NCBI GenBank assembly: GCA_030834365.1
Contig: JAURFJ010000016.1
Span: forward strand, 1 to 18,304
Length of the DNA stretch: 18,304 bases
Origin: Flavobacteriaceae bacterium
GTDB lineage: Bacteria > Bacteroidota > Bacteroidia > Flavobacteriales > Flavobacteriaceae
Direction: 5' to 3'
The translations under genes and the position numbers were made by a program. Each line of letters opens with the position of its first letter. The stretch's first letter is position 1. The notes beneath the pieces were generated by a model that saw only the letters and a list, made by a program, of their open reading frames with translations, was not told the DNA's origin and did not search any database. Positions 6,844 through 15,172 of this stretch are shown one piece after another.

Positions 6844-9468
6844 TTGGAAACAGCCTATAATCCCAGTGCAATAGAATCAAAATGGTACGCCTATTGGTTA
6901 GAACAAAAACTGTTCGAATCTAAGGTAGATAGCCGTGAGCCTTACACCATTGTTATACCTCCGCCTAATGTCACGGGTGTATTGCACATGGGGCATATGC
7001 TGAACAATACGATACAAGACGTACTCATTAGACGCGCGCGATTGCAACAGAAAAACGCTTGCTGGGTTCCCGGAACCGACCACGCATCTATTGCGACAGA
7101 GGCCAAAGTAGTGGCTCGCTTAAAGGAGCGAGGCATTGCAAAAGAAACCTTGAGTAGAGAGGAGTTCTTGAAGCATGCCTGGGAGTGGACAGAAGAATAC
7201 GGAGGAGTTATTTTAGAGCAACTAAAGCGATTGGGTGCCTCGTGTGACTGGTCTAGAACGACCTTTACCATGGACCAGCACATGTACGACTCGGTAATTG
7301 AGGTATTTGTAGATCTCTATGAGAAGGGCCATATTTATCGCGGGTACCGTATGGTAAATTGGGACCCAGAGGCAAAAACCACCTTGTCAGATGAAGAGGT
7401 AATTTACCAAGAGCGCGAGGGAAATCTCTATTATATTCAGTATCCATATACAGACGGTTCGGGGGCGCTTACGGTTGCTACTACACGTCCTGAGACCATT
7501 TTCGGAGATGTCGCCATCTGCGTAAATCCCGATGACCCGCGCTACACCGACAAGCTCGGAAAGACCGTTTTGGTGCCTATAGTAAATAGAGAAATTCCTA
7601 TTATTTCCGATACTTATGTAGACGCCGAATTCGGAACGGGCTGCCTAAAAATAACCCCCGCACACGATCAAAATGATAAAGCTATTGGGGATAAGTACGC
7701 ACTCGAGGTGATCGACGCCCTAAACGCTGACGCTACTCTAAACGCTTATGCCCTGCACTACGAGGGCTTAGATCGTTTTGAGGCACGCCCTAAAATTGCT
7801 GAAGAGCTGCAATCACTTGGCTTATTACTAAAGGTAGAGAATCACCTAAATAAGGTGGGCACTTCTGAGCGTACCGGAGCCGTCGTAGAACCGCGATTAC
7901 TCGATCAATGGTTTTTAAAGATGGACGAGCTGGTGAAGCCGGCTATAGATGCTGTTTTGAAAAGCGGAGAAATTAAGTTGCACCCCTCAAAATTTGACAA
8001 CACCTACAAGCACTGGCTTGAAAATATCCGCGACTGGAATATTTCAAGGCAACTTTGGTGGGGTCAACAAATTCCTGCTTTTTACTACGATAACACCTTT
8101 GTGGTGGCACGAACACTTGAAGAGGCTGTCGATAAGGCTAATGAGCGGGCACAAAGCGCGAAGAGTGACAAGCGTTACACTGCTGTAGACCTGCGGCAAG
8201 ACGAAGATGTTTTAGATACGTGGTTCTCTTCATGGTTGTGGCCGATCAGCGTGTTTAATGGAATACTTGAGCCCGATAATAAAGACATCAATTATTACTA
8301 TCCGACATCAGACCTAGTTACGGGCCCAGATATTCTGTTCTTTTGGGTAGCGCGCATGATCATTTCAGGCTACGAATACCGCAAAACCTATCCGTTTAAA
8401 AACGTCTATTTAACTGGATTAGTGCGTGATAAGCAAGGTCGTAAGATGTCTAAGTCGCTAGGGAATTCTCCAGATGCGCTGGGGCTCATTGACACCTACG
8501 GGGCCGATGCGGTTCGCGTCGGATTGCTGTTGAGTTCCGCCGCAGGAAACGACTTGCTTTTCGACGAATCGCTGTGCCAACAAGGTCGAAATTTTGCTAA
8601 CAAAATTTGGAACGCTTTTCGGCTAATTACCAGTTGGGAAGTGGCCTGGATTGCTCAACCTGAGGCCAGCAAAATCGGAATAGAGTGGTTCAATTCACAG
8701 TTTAATAGCACCCTAGATTTTATTGAAGATCAGTACGCCAAATACCGCATTTCCGACGCCCTAATGGCGCTGTATAAATTGATTTGGGACGATTATTGCG
8801 CATGGTTACTTGAGCTAATAAAACCTGCTTATCAGCAGCCTATAGATGCGACCACTAGGCAAGAAGCTTTTGAACTGATGGAGCGTTTGTTGGTTGTACT
8901 TCACCCGTTTATGCCCTTCTTAACAGAAGAACTCTGGCAACAACTCGATAAACGGGCTGATACCGAATCTATCTGTGTGGCTCATTGGCCGAGTTCAGGC
9001 CCCGTTAACCAAGAGCTTATGAGTCAGTTTAGTCACACTCAAGCCGTGATCTCGGCACTGCGCACCTTGCGTACCGAGAAGCAGCTAAAGCCCAAAGAAT
9101 TACTTGACATTCAAACCCAACAGACCGATCAGCCTCAAGTAATTCCTGAAGTATTGTCTAAACTAGGGTTCACCTCGCCTATTACAATTGTAGAGTCAGC
9201 GGGTGAAAACACCCTTAGTTTGCGCATTGAAACCACAGAGTATTACATACCTATTGAAGCCCAAATAAACTTAGAAGAAGAGGTTGAAAAGTTGCAAGCT
9301 GAGCTTGAATACCAAAGGGGCTTTTTGGAAATGGTTAACCAAAAGTTAAGCAACAAACGGTTTGTAGACAATGCCCCAGAGGCTGTAGTAGCTGTAGAGC
9401 GAAAAAAGGCGGCCGATGCTCTAGAAAAGATTCAGGCTATTGAGGCAACACTGTCTAAGTTAACCTAG
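6844..9468 (+). CDS. valS: Valyl-tRNA synthetase
   Basis: Class I aminoacyl-tRNA synthetase charging tRNA-Val, with an editing domain against threonine. The 874 residues carry the HIGH-type motif HMGH (48-51, within PPPNVTGVLHMGH), WVPGTDHAS after it, the CP1 editing domain (TTRPETIFGD), LDTWFSSWLWP and KMSKS (534-538). The C-terminus is the usual anticodon-binding domain and a coiled-coil arm (about 805-870). The start is probably TTG at 6844. No ATG or GTG is found upstream in frame before the stop at 6784-6786, and the TTG gives ETAYNPSAIESKWYAYW, which aligns with normal ValS N-termini. The 3' end overlaps psd by 9 bases on the opposite strand. Confidence 0.97.
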   Translation: METAYNPSAIESKWYAYWLEQKLFESKVDSREPYTIVIPPPNVTGVLHMGHMLNNTIQDVLIRRARLQQKNACWVPGTDHASIATEAKVVARLKERGIAKETLSREEFLKHAWEWTEEYGGVILEQLKRLGASCDWSRTTFTMDQHMYDSVIEVFVDLYEKGHIYRGYRMVNWDPEAKTTLSDEEVIYQEREGNLYYIQYPYTDGSGALTVATTRPETIFGDVAICVNPDDPRYTDKLGKTVLVPIVNREIPIISDTYVDAEFGTGCLKITPAHDQNDKAIGDKYALEVIDALNADATLNAYALHYEGLDRFEARPKIAEELQSLGLLLKVENHLNKVGTSERTGAVVEPRLLDQWFLKMDELVKPAIDAVLKSGEIKLHPSKFDNTYKHWLENIRDWNISRQLWWGQQIPAFYYDNTFVVARTLEEAVDKANERAQSAKSDKRYTAVDLRQDEDVLDTWFSSWLWPISVFNGILEPDNKDINYYYPTSDLVTGPDILFFWVARMIISGYEYRKTYPFKNVYLTGLVRDKQGRKMSKSLGNSPDALGLIDTYGADAVRVGLLLSSAAGNDLLFDESLCQQGRNFANKIWNAFRLITSWEVAWIAQPEASKIGIEWFNSQFNSTLDFIEDQYAKYRISDALMALYKLIWDDYCAWLLELIKPAYQQPIDATTRQEAFELMERLLVVLHPFMPFLTEELWQQLDKRADTESICVAHWPSSGPVNQELMSQFSHTQAVISALRTLRTEKQLKPKELLDIQTQQTDQPQVIPEVLSKLGFTSPITIVESAGENTLSLRIETTEYYIPIEAQINLEEEVEKLQAELEYQRGFLEMVNQKLSNKRFVDNAPEAVVAVERKKAADALEKIQAIEATLSKLT

Positions 9469-10110
9469 CTCAGCAATAGGTGTAAGAGATCCCTTAACCA
9501 CCTGACCCTCATTAACCATGATTCGTGCGTTTAAGGGAAGAAATATATCGATTCTAGAGCCAAACTTAATGAATCCTGCATCAGCGCCTTGGTGGGCGGT
9601 ATCTCCCTTTTTAGCGTAGTTTACGATGCGCCTTGCTAGTGCCCCAGCAATTTGCCTATACAGTACCTCTTCGCCCGTCTGGTGGCGAATAACAACCGTG
9701 GTTCGTTCGTTGAGTGTGCTTGACTTAGGGTGCCAGGCCACCAGGTATTTTCCGGGGTGATACTGAGAATACACTACCTCTCCATCGCAGGGGTAACGAG
9801 TGACATGCACGTTTAAAGGAGACATGAAAATCGAAACTAGTAGTCGTTCATCGCCAAAGAATTCGTCTTCGCTGACCCTCTTAATCTGCACCACTTTTCC
9901 GTCAGCCGGAGCCGCAATAATAGCAGATTGATGCGACGCTACTCGTTTAGGATTTCTGAAGAACTGAAGCACAATTATCCAAATAAAGGCCCCCACTAGA
10001 ACGGGAACATAGTGTAAAATCGGATAGGTAATGGCCGTTGATATCCACAGCAATGCCGCAAATAAAATAGTGCTAATGACTATGCTTGGATATCCTTCTT
10101 TGTGAAACAT
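9460..10110 (-). CDS. psd: Phosphatidylserine decarboxylase, short (PsdA-type) proenzyme
   Basis: Pyruvoyl enzyme forming phosphatidylethanolamine from phosphatidylserine at the inner membrane. At 216 residues it is the short family type. Two hydrophobic helices (about 9-30 and 32-50) precede FFRNPKR (50-56), the conserved AAPADGKV (66-73), SIFMSPLNVHVTRYP (93-107) and FGSRIDIFLP (183-192). The Gly184-Ser185 bond is the expected self-cleavage site, which gives the pyruvoyl-bearing alpha chain. It is the last gene of the rsfS-ftsH-LUD-cdsA-psd unit, 9 bases after cdsA. Pairing with CdsA makes sense because CDP-diacylglycerol feeds phosphatidylserine synthase, which is not in the window. Its 3' end overlaps valS by 9 bases. 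Confidence 0.95.
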   Translation of the reverse strand: MFHKEGYPSIVISTILFAALLWISTAITYPILHYVPVLVGAFIWIIVLQFFRNPKRVASHQSAIIAAPADGKVVQIKRVSEDEFFGDERLLVSIFMSPLNVHVTRYPCDGEVVYSQYHPGKYLVAWHPKSSTLNERTTVVIRHQTGEEVLYRQIAGALARRIVNYAKKGDTAHQGADAGFIKFGSRIDIFLPLNARIMVNEGQVVKGSLTPIAELG

Positions 10111-10119
10111 AACGCTTGT

Positions 10120-10887
10120 TTAAACGATTACAAACTGCAGGTAAAGATAGGTAAACGGAACACTGAAAATGAGGCTGTCTATGCGGTCCATAATGCCTCC
10201 ATGCCCGGGAATGAGGCGCCCGGTATCTTTTCGCTTATACATGCGCTTGAGTTTGGAGATTACCAAATCGCCCAAATGGGCACTTATGCTTATTAACGCT
10301 CCAAGAACCGCAGTTTGAGCCCATGAAAGCTCAAGCTCTAGCATTTTATTTGCGATTAAGGTGCTCGCTACACAAAAGACGAATCCGCCTATATAGCCTT
10401 CAAGGCTCTTATTGGGAGAGATGCTGCTAACTTTTGTTTTTCCGATCAACGACCCCGTCAGGTAAGCGAATGAGTCGTTAGTCCATAGGGCTACAAGCAC
10501 CGCGAGGCACACCCATTGACCTAGCGAATAAATAGCGTAAAAGCTTGCGATTCCAAGGCTCACATGAGCCAGGGTGAAAATCCAATAAGTAGATGGAGCA
10601 GCGAAAGATCGCCTTAAACTGAATAAAGACAGGCTGGCTACTATTGCCCCAACGCCAGCGGTCTGCAAAGGCCCGAGTAATTGGGTGCTAATGGTCAATA
10701 TTGAAAGAGCACTAATCACCCCAGCATAGGCCGGTTTTGACTGCATTTTGGAAAGCTCAAAGGCAGCAAGCGCAGTCATAGCGATTATAAACAGGGAGAA
10801 GAGTACGGGGTAGGGCGAAAGAACGGTTCCGACAAACAATAAAACGTATAATACACCGCTTGCACTTCTTAGGATCAAGGTATTCAT
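10120..10887 (-). CDS. cdsA: Phosphatidate cytidylyltransferase (CDP-diacylglycerol synthase)
   Basis: Integral membrane enzyme making CDP-diacylglycerol from phosphatidate and CTP, the branch point of phospholipid synthesis. The 255-residue protein is hydrophobic throughout, with about seven or eight membrane segments. It carries the full CDS signature at 211-237 (S-K-L-K-R, then K-D, then P-G-H-G-G-I-M-D-R-I-D). ND-SFAYLTGSLIGK (137-150) and SPNKSLEGYIGG (157-168) are further family motifs. It lies 3 bases after the LUD gene and 9 bases before psd, within the five-gene unit. Confidence 0.97.
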   Translation of the reverse strand: MNTLILRSASGVLYVLLFVGTVLSPYPVLFSLFIIAMTALAAFELSKMQSKPAYAGVISALSILTISTQLLGPLQTAGVGAIVASLSLFSLRRSFAAPSTYWIFTLAHVSLGIASFYAIYSLGQWVCLAVLVALWTNDSFAYLTGSLIGKTKVSSISPNKSLEGYIGGFVFCVASTLIANKMLELELSWAQTAVLGALISISAHLGDLVISKLKRMYKRKDTGRLIPGHGGIMDRIDSLIFSVPFTYLYLQFVIV

Positions 10888-10890
10888 AGA

Positions 10891-11496
10891 CTAGTAGTCT
10901 TCAAGGAGCAGCAAATATAGGTTCTTCGTTTTTGAACCGTAGTGCATAAAGTCGTCTTGATTCTCTTCGGTGATCTGATTGTTTTTAAACGAAGTAATCT
11001 TGGTGGGTAGGGGGCTACCTTGATAGCGCTGTTTAATCGATTTTAGAGCGCTAGAAATAGAGCGAACGATTTGGGAGGTTCGTGCCAAGATGATTAGGTG
11101 TTCTGGAAGTTCTTCTTGTTTGATACTCTTTAACTGGTTCGAGCAGACGAGTACAGATCCTTGATCAGCAATGAGGTGTTCGCACTCGGTGAAGAAAATC
11201 TTAGAGGCTGAGGCATCTCGGGTGAGTATGAGTTGATCTCCGTGAGCCTTTTTTAGCGCATCACTAAAGCACAATACCTGTTCTGCACGCCAACTATTCT
11301 CTTCAAGTATGGCATCTAGATGCTGATTGATCTCTTCATCTGAAGTACAGTAAAGAAACTTGCCTTTGTTCTTTTTGAACTCTTGTAGAAAAAGTAGATC
11401 GATGGCTAGGTCTTCTTGTTCGGCGTCTTTAGGTTCAGGCGTGTCTGGTTGACTTGCCGCTAGTTTTGAACCAAAAAATCGCTTTAAGAAGTTCAT
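10891..11496 (-). CDS. LUD-domain protein (LutC/YkgG-like), stand-alone
   Basis: A 201-residue cytoplasmic protein with a basic, partly disordered N-terminus (MNFLKRFFGSK, then an acidic P/E-rich linker to about residue 28). The LUD-like core has FLYCTSDEEINQHL, DQLILTRDASASKIFFTECE, a GSVLVCSNQ stretch and LPEHLIILARTSQIV. The assignment to the LUD (DUF162) family is by pattern and by the flavobacterial gene order ftsH-LUD-cdsA. LutC-type proteins act in lactate oxidation with LutA and LutB, but neither partner is here, so that role should not be copied over. Genes on both sides are membrane-related (FtsH, CdsA). The actual function is unknown. Confidence 0.8.
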   Translation of the reverse strand: MNFLKRFFGSKLAASQPDTPEPKDAEQEDLAIDLLFLQEFKKNKGKFLYCTSDEEINQHLDAILEENSWRAEQVLCFSDALKKAHGDQLILTRDASASKIFFTECEHLIADQGSVLVCSNQLKSIKQEELPEHLIILARTSQIVRSISSALKSIKQRYQGSPLPTKITSFKNNQITEENQDDFMHYGSKTKNLYLLLLEDY

Positions 11497-11511
11497 AGTT
11501 TAAGCACTCTT

Positions 11512-13527
11512 TTATGACTTTTCTTCAGCCGTATCTTCTTCTATCTTCTCTGTAGAAGTGGTGTCGCTTTGATCAATCGCCTCAACCGATGTGGCGTGCT
11601 CAACACTAGATTTAAGAGGCTCCTCAACCACTTCATATGGTCTTTTGCCAAAGATGTGTTCTAGGTCGTCTTTGAAGATCACCTCCTTTTCAAGTAACCG
11701 ATTTGCGAGTGTGGTTAGCTTGTCTTTGTGTTCTTTCAATATACTGATAGCACGCTGATATTGCTCCTCGATCATTTTTGAAATCTCGTCATCGATGAGT
11801 TTTGCAGTTACCTCGCTGTAAGGCTTGGTGAATCCGTATTCGTTTTGGCCCGAAGAATCGTAGAAGGTAATGTTTCCTAATTTCTCGTTCAAGCCATAAA
11901 TGGTCACCATTGCTCGAGCCTGTTTGGTGACTTTTTCGAGGTCACTAAGTGCTCCGGTAGAGATGGTGTCAAAAATTACTTTTTCTGCAGCGCGTCCTCC
12001 CATCGTAGCGCACATTTCATCCAACAATTGTTCGGGTCGAACAATTTGCCGCTCTTCTGGCAAGTACCAGGCGGCACCTAATGACTGACCTCTAGGTACA
12101 ATAGACACTTTTACGAGCGGAGCAGCATAGCGCAGCATCCAGCTCACTGTAGCGTGACCTGCTTCGTGAAAAGCGATTGCTTTTTTCTCTTCAGCGGTAA
12201 TGATTTTATTCTTCTTTTCAAGGCCCCCAACAATTCGGTCGACCGCGTCTAAAAAGTCTTGTTTAATGACCGCTTTATGCCCATTTCGAGCAGCGATTAG
12301 TGCGGCTTCATTACAAACATTAGCAATGTCGGCACCTGAGAAACCTGGAGTTTGTCTGGCCAAAAAGTCAACATCAAGGGTTTCTGCTGTTTTGATGGGG
12401 CGTAAATGCACTTCGAAAATTTCTTTGCGCTCATTGAGGTCTGGCAGATCGACGTAGATCTGACGGTCAAACCTTCCGGCACGCATGAGCGCTTTGTCGA
12501 GCACATCTGCGCGGTTAGTAGCGGCGAGAACGATCACATTAGTGTTGGTTCCAAAACCGTCCATCTCGGTGAGTAGCTGGTTTAAGGTGTTTTCGCGCTC
12601 GTCGTTTGAGCCTGTAAAGTTGTTCTTGCCTCGTGCACGTCCAATGGCGTCTATTTCGTCAATGAAAATGATAGCTGGAGATTTGTCTTTAGCCTGCTTG
12701 AACAGATCGCGTACCCTAGAGGCACCAACTCCTACAAACATTTCGACAAAATCAGAACCTGATAGCGAAAAGAAGGGCACCTTAGCCTCTCCGGCAACTG
12801 CTTTGGCTAATAGGGTTTTTCCGGTACCTGGAGGTCCGACTAAAAGAGCTCCTTTCGGAATTTTTCCGCCTAGTGCAGTGTATTTATCCGGGTTCTTTAA
12901 AAACTCAACGATTTCTTGAATCTCTTCTTTGGCCCCCTCTAGGCCTGCTACATCTTTAAATGAGGTGCGTGTGTCTTTCTTTTCGTCAAAAAGCTTAGCC
13001 TTCGATTTGCCGATGCTAAAGATTTGTCCGCCGGCACCACCGCCTCCAGATCCTGACATTCTGCGCATAAGAAAAATCCAAACCCCTATAATCAGTACGA
13101 AGGGTAGAATAGAAATAAGTAATTCGAGTAGGTAATTATTCTCTTTATCGTAGTCCAAAACCGTGCTTAATGTGTATTCGGTCTTCAGCTGATTGATACT
13201 GTTTTCAAAGTTTTGTAGATCTCCAAAATCTAGCACGTACTGCGGGCTGAGGCTGGCCGAAGGCAATAGTGGCCCTTCAGAGACCTTGCTGTGCACTTCT
13301 TTACTAAGCGCTTCAGGGGTCAAATAGACCTTGGCTTGGAGCGTGTTGGTAATGATGACCACTTTGGCCACATCTCCCTGCTTCATGAATTTTTCTAGCT
13401 GAGAAGTGGTCGTTTTTTCTGTGCTGTTGAAGGCCAATCCCCCAAATAGGTTAACAGCGATAAATACCAGTATGGCCGTATAAAATATCCAACTGTATTT
13501 TGATGGTTTTTTGGTGTTCTTACTCAT
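11512..13527 (-). CDS. ftsH: Membrane-bound ATP-dependent zinc metalloprotease FtsH
   Basis: Hexameric AAA+ protease of the inner membrane that removes damaged membrane proteins and selected cytoplasmic regulators. The 671 residues show TM1 (about 11-32), a periplasmic domain (34-132), TM2 (133-154), a glycine-rich linker (158-167), Walker A GPPGTGKT (231-238), pore loop MFVG (263-266), Walker B IIFIDEID (286-293), the second region of homology ATNRADVLDKALMRAGRFDR (336-355) and zinc site HEAGH (454-458). D529 in TGALSDLEKVT is the probable third ligand. AAWYLPEERQIV is typical of Bacteroidota FtsH. The tail after residue 632 is acidic and rich in Ser/Thr, probably disordered. It follows rsfS by 29 bases and precedes the LUD gene by 15. 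All catalytic residues are present. Confidence 0.98.
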   Translation of the reverse strand: MSKNTKKPSKYSWIFYTAILVFIAVNLFGGLAFNSTEKTTTSQLEKFMKQGDVAKVVIITNTLQAKVYLTPEALSKEVHSKVSEGPLLPSASLSPQYVLDFGDLQNFENSINQLKTEYTLSTVLDYDKENNYLLELLISILPFVLIIGVWIFLMRRMSGSGGGGAGGQIFSIGKSKAKLFDEKKDTRTSFKDVAGLEGAKEEIQEIVEFLKNPDKYTALGGKIPKGALLVGPPGTGKTLLAKAVAGEAKVPFFSLSGSDFVEMFVGVGASRVRDLFKQAKDKSPAIIFIDEIDAIGRARGKNNFTGSNDERENTLNQLLTEMDGFGTNTNVIVLAATNRADVLDKALMRAGRFDRQIYVDLPDLNERKEIFEVHLRPIKTAETLDVDFLARQTPGFSGADIANVCNEAALIAARNGHKAVIKQDFLDAVDRIVGGLEKKNKIITAEEKKAIAFHEAGHATVSWMLRYAAPLVKVSIVPRGQSLGAAWYLPEERQIVRPEQLLDEMCATMGGRAAEKVIFDTISTGALSDLEKVTKQARAMVTIYGLNEKLGNITFYDSSGQNEYGFTKPYSEVTAKLIDDEISKMIEEQYQRAISILKEHKDKLTTLANRLLEKEVIFKDDLEHIFGKRPYEVVEEPLKSSVEHATSVEAIDQSDTTSTEKIEEDTAEEKS

Positions 13528-13556
13528 AGCGTGTTTTGAATTAACCGATAACCATT

Positions 13557-13931
13557 TTAAGAATAGGTTCTCTCAATGGCGGTAAGCTTGGCATCTCCCC
13601 ACAATCCTTCGATGTCGTAGCGCTCTCTGATGTGTCTTTGGAACACGTGAACCACTACGTCTACATAATCCATGAGCACCCACTCACTAGTATCGGTGCC
13701 CTCAACATGCCAAGGTTTCGTTTTGATAGCCTTACTCACTTTCTTCTGAACAGAAGAAACAATAGCATTTACATGAGTATTTGAAGTTCCATTACAGATG
13801 ATGAAAAAATCACATACTGTATTGTCTATTTCACGCAGATCTAAAAGATTGATTTCTACGCCTTTCACATCTTCGACTCCATCGATGATTAAAGCAATAA
13901 GCTCGTCTGACGACCGTTGTTTTTCTGGCAT
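13557..13931 (-). CDS. rsfS: Ribosomal silencing factor RsfS
   Basis: Binds ribosomal protein uL14 on the 50S subunit and blocks subunit joining when nutrients are low. The 124-residue protein has the family core: NLLDLREIDN, CDFFIICNGTSNTHVNAI, WHVEGTDTSEWVLMDYVDVV and FQRHIRERYDIEGLWGDAK. The length is normal for Bacteroidota. It is the first gene of the five-gene unit with ftsH, and a full TAnnTTTG element lies 24 bases upstream of its start. The gene diverges from birA across 91 bases. In other phyla rsfS often sits next to nadD, which is not seen here. Confidence 0.95.
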   Translation of the reverse strand: MPEKQRSSDELIALIIDGVEDVKGVEINLLDLREIDNTVCDFFIICNGTSNTHVNAIVSSVQKKVSKAIKTKPWHVEGTDTSEWVLMDYVDVVVHVFQRHIRERYDIEGLWGDAKLTAIERTYS

Positions 13932-13954
13932 TAAAACGATTTAAATTCGCAAGA

Positions 13955-13962
13955 CAAAATTA
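13955..13962 (-). promoter_or_regulatory. Probable -7 element for rsfS-ftsH-LUD-cdsA-psd
   Basis: On the minus strand TAATTTTG (13962-13955) is a full match to TAnnTTTG. The expected transcription start lies near 13948, about 17 bases before the rsfS ATG at 13931. No convincing TTTG is found 19-20 bases further upstream, so the call rests on one element and position. Confidence 0.4.
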
Positions 13963-14022
13963 GCGTATTTTGCAGTGCAGCGTTAGTCTTTCTCTTAAAT
14001 ACTCCCATAAAGATATTGTTAA

Positions 14023-14772
14023 ATGACTATAATCAAACTAGATGCCATAGATTCGACAAGCAGCTATTTGTCAGCTTTATGGCGACAGGGTTTGTTCGCT
14101 CCTCCGGTTGCGGTCTACACGAGTAACCAATCGGCCGGAAGGGGGCGAAGAGGAGATGCCTGGCAGAGTGAACCGTATAAAAACCTCACTATCAGCTTTT
14201 TATTGGATTATTGCAGTAAAGATGCTACGCAGTCTTTTGCGTTGATTATGCAGACCTCATTGGTAGTGATGCGTTTATTAGGGCAGATGGGGGTGCCTAA
14301 TTTGGCCATCAAATGGCCAAACGACATAATGTCAGGCTCCAAAAAAATCTGCGGCATTCTTGTTGAACGCGCCATACTAGGTTCTCAAAGCAGTCCATTT
14401 GTGGTGGGGGTTGGGATCAATGTGAATCAGCAAGATTTTGAGACGTTGACTCACGCCACCTCGGTTAGGCTGAAAACGAATGAAACTCATGATATAGATG
14501 CGCTTGCTCGAAGACTCTCAACCTCTTTGGAAGAATCTATGGGTGGCCAGATAGAGCTTGAGCCCCTTGCTTATGTTGCGCTATTAAATCAATTTGAAGA
14601 GGTGCTTTACCGAAAGGGTGATTACTGTAAGGTGTCTGTAAATCGAGCTGATTACCAGACGGTAAGAATAATAGGCGTTACTTCAGAAGGAAGACTTCGG
14701 GTTCAAGACACAGATGGGCACCAATTTTTATTAGATAGCGCAGAAACTCGGTTTATCTACGCTGAAAAATGA
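14023..14772 (+). CDS. birA: Biotin--[acetyl-CoA-carboxylase] ligase, catalytic domain only
   Basis: Makes biotinyl-5'-AMP and transfers biotin to the lysine of biotin carboxyl carrier proteins. The 249-residue protein has the catalytic core: IDSTSSYL (9-16), SAGRGRRGDAWQS (biotin/AMP loop), KWPNDIM and KKICGILVE, then VGVGINVN, and the small C-terminal domain (about 205-249). There is no N-terminal helix-turn-helix, so this is a group I ligase without the repressor function of E. coli BirA. The start is the ATG at 14023. It diverges from rsfS and overlaps the convergent SRPBCC gene by 16 bases at the 3' end. Confidence 0.95.
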   Translation: MTIIKLDAIDSTSSYLSALWRQGLFAPPVAVYTSNQSAGRGRRGDAWQSEPYKNLTISFLLDYCSKDATQSFALIMQTSLVVMRLLGQMGVPNLAIKWPNDIMSGSKKICGILVERAILGSQSSPFVVGVGINVNQQDFETLTHATSVRLKTNETHDIDALARRLSTSLEESMGGQIELEPLAYVALLNQFEEVLYRKGDYCKVSVNRADYQTVRIIGVTSEGRLRVQDTDGHQFLLDSAETRFIYAEK

Positions 14773-15155
14773 TGAACCGTTTTAGAGGCAAGAGTTTCGA
14801 TGAAGTTTGTCAGTGGTGATTTGATCATCATGCTGATCATCGGGTTAAATGATCCGCTAAAATACAGCGTCAAAAGCGCTTGTCCCTCATCACCACCAAT
14901 TTCAACCTTTAATTGAAAGGGAAACTGCTCGTTAGTTGAACCTAAAATAATCCGCTGGTCGGGACTACGCTCTTCAAATTTCAACACAATTTCGGGCATT
15001 CCCTTTAACGCGAACTTAAAAGCGTCATCACTTAAGACATTAAAAACACTAATGTTTTCGGGCATAATGTGTTCAAAGTTGGATACCTGAGACAAAAAAG
15101 AGTAGAGTTCTTTTTGAGAGGTGTTTACAGTTTTTTGTTCGGTAGAAATTTCCAT
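14757..15155 (-). CDS. SRPBCC-superfamily (START-like) protein
   Basis: A 132-residue protein with the outline of a helix-grip fold: an N-terminal strand with EISTEQKTVN, then SQKELYSFLSQVSNFEHIMP (13-32, typical of polyketide cyclase/START-like proteins), FKFALKGMPEIVLKFEERSP, a central beta region and a C-terminal helix ISMMIKSPLTNFIETLASK. Such folds bind hydrophobic ligands in a deep cavity. No catalytic residues can be assigned and the ligand is unknown. It lies 17 bases downstream of pyrE in a probable two-gene unit, an arrangement I know from other flavobacteria. The 3' end overlaps birA by 16 bases. Confidence 0.8.
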   Translation of the reverse strand: MEISTEQKTVNTSQKELYSFLSQVSNFEHIMPENISVFNVLSDDAFKFALKGMPEIVLKFEERSPDQRIILGSTNEQFPFQLKVEIGGDEGQALLTLYFSGSFNPMISMMIKSPLTNFIETLASKTVHHFSA

Positions 15156-15172
15156 GCTTAAGCTTAATTTAG

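Noticed and set aside
10102..10296. Open frame of 64 codons on the plus strand across the psd/cdsA junction
   Set aside because: It is antisense to conserved cdsA sequence including the catalytic signature, with no recognisable protein pattern.
12485..12919. Open frame of 144 codons on the plus strand opposite ftsH
   Set aside because: It lies fully antisense to the conserved AAA module of ftsH, is rich in Ser and Pro with no recognisable domain, and is best explained as a shadow of that gene. Other antisense frames over ftsH, valS, lipA and coaD were dropped for the same reason.
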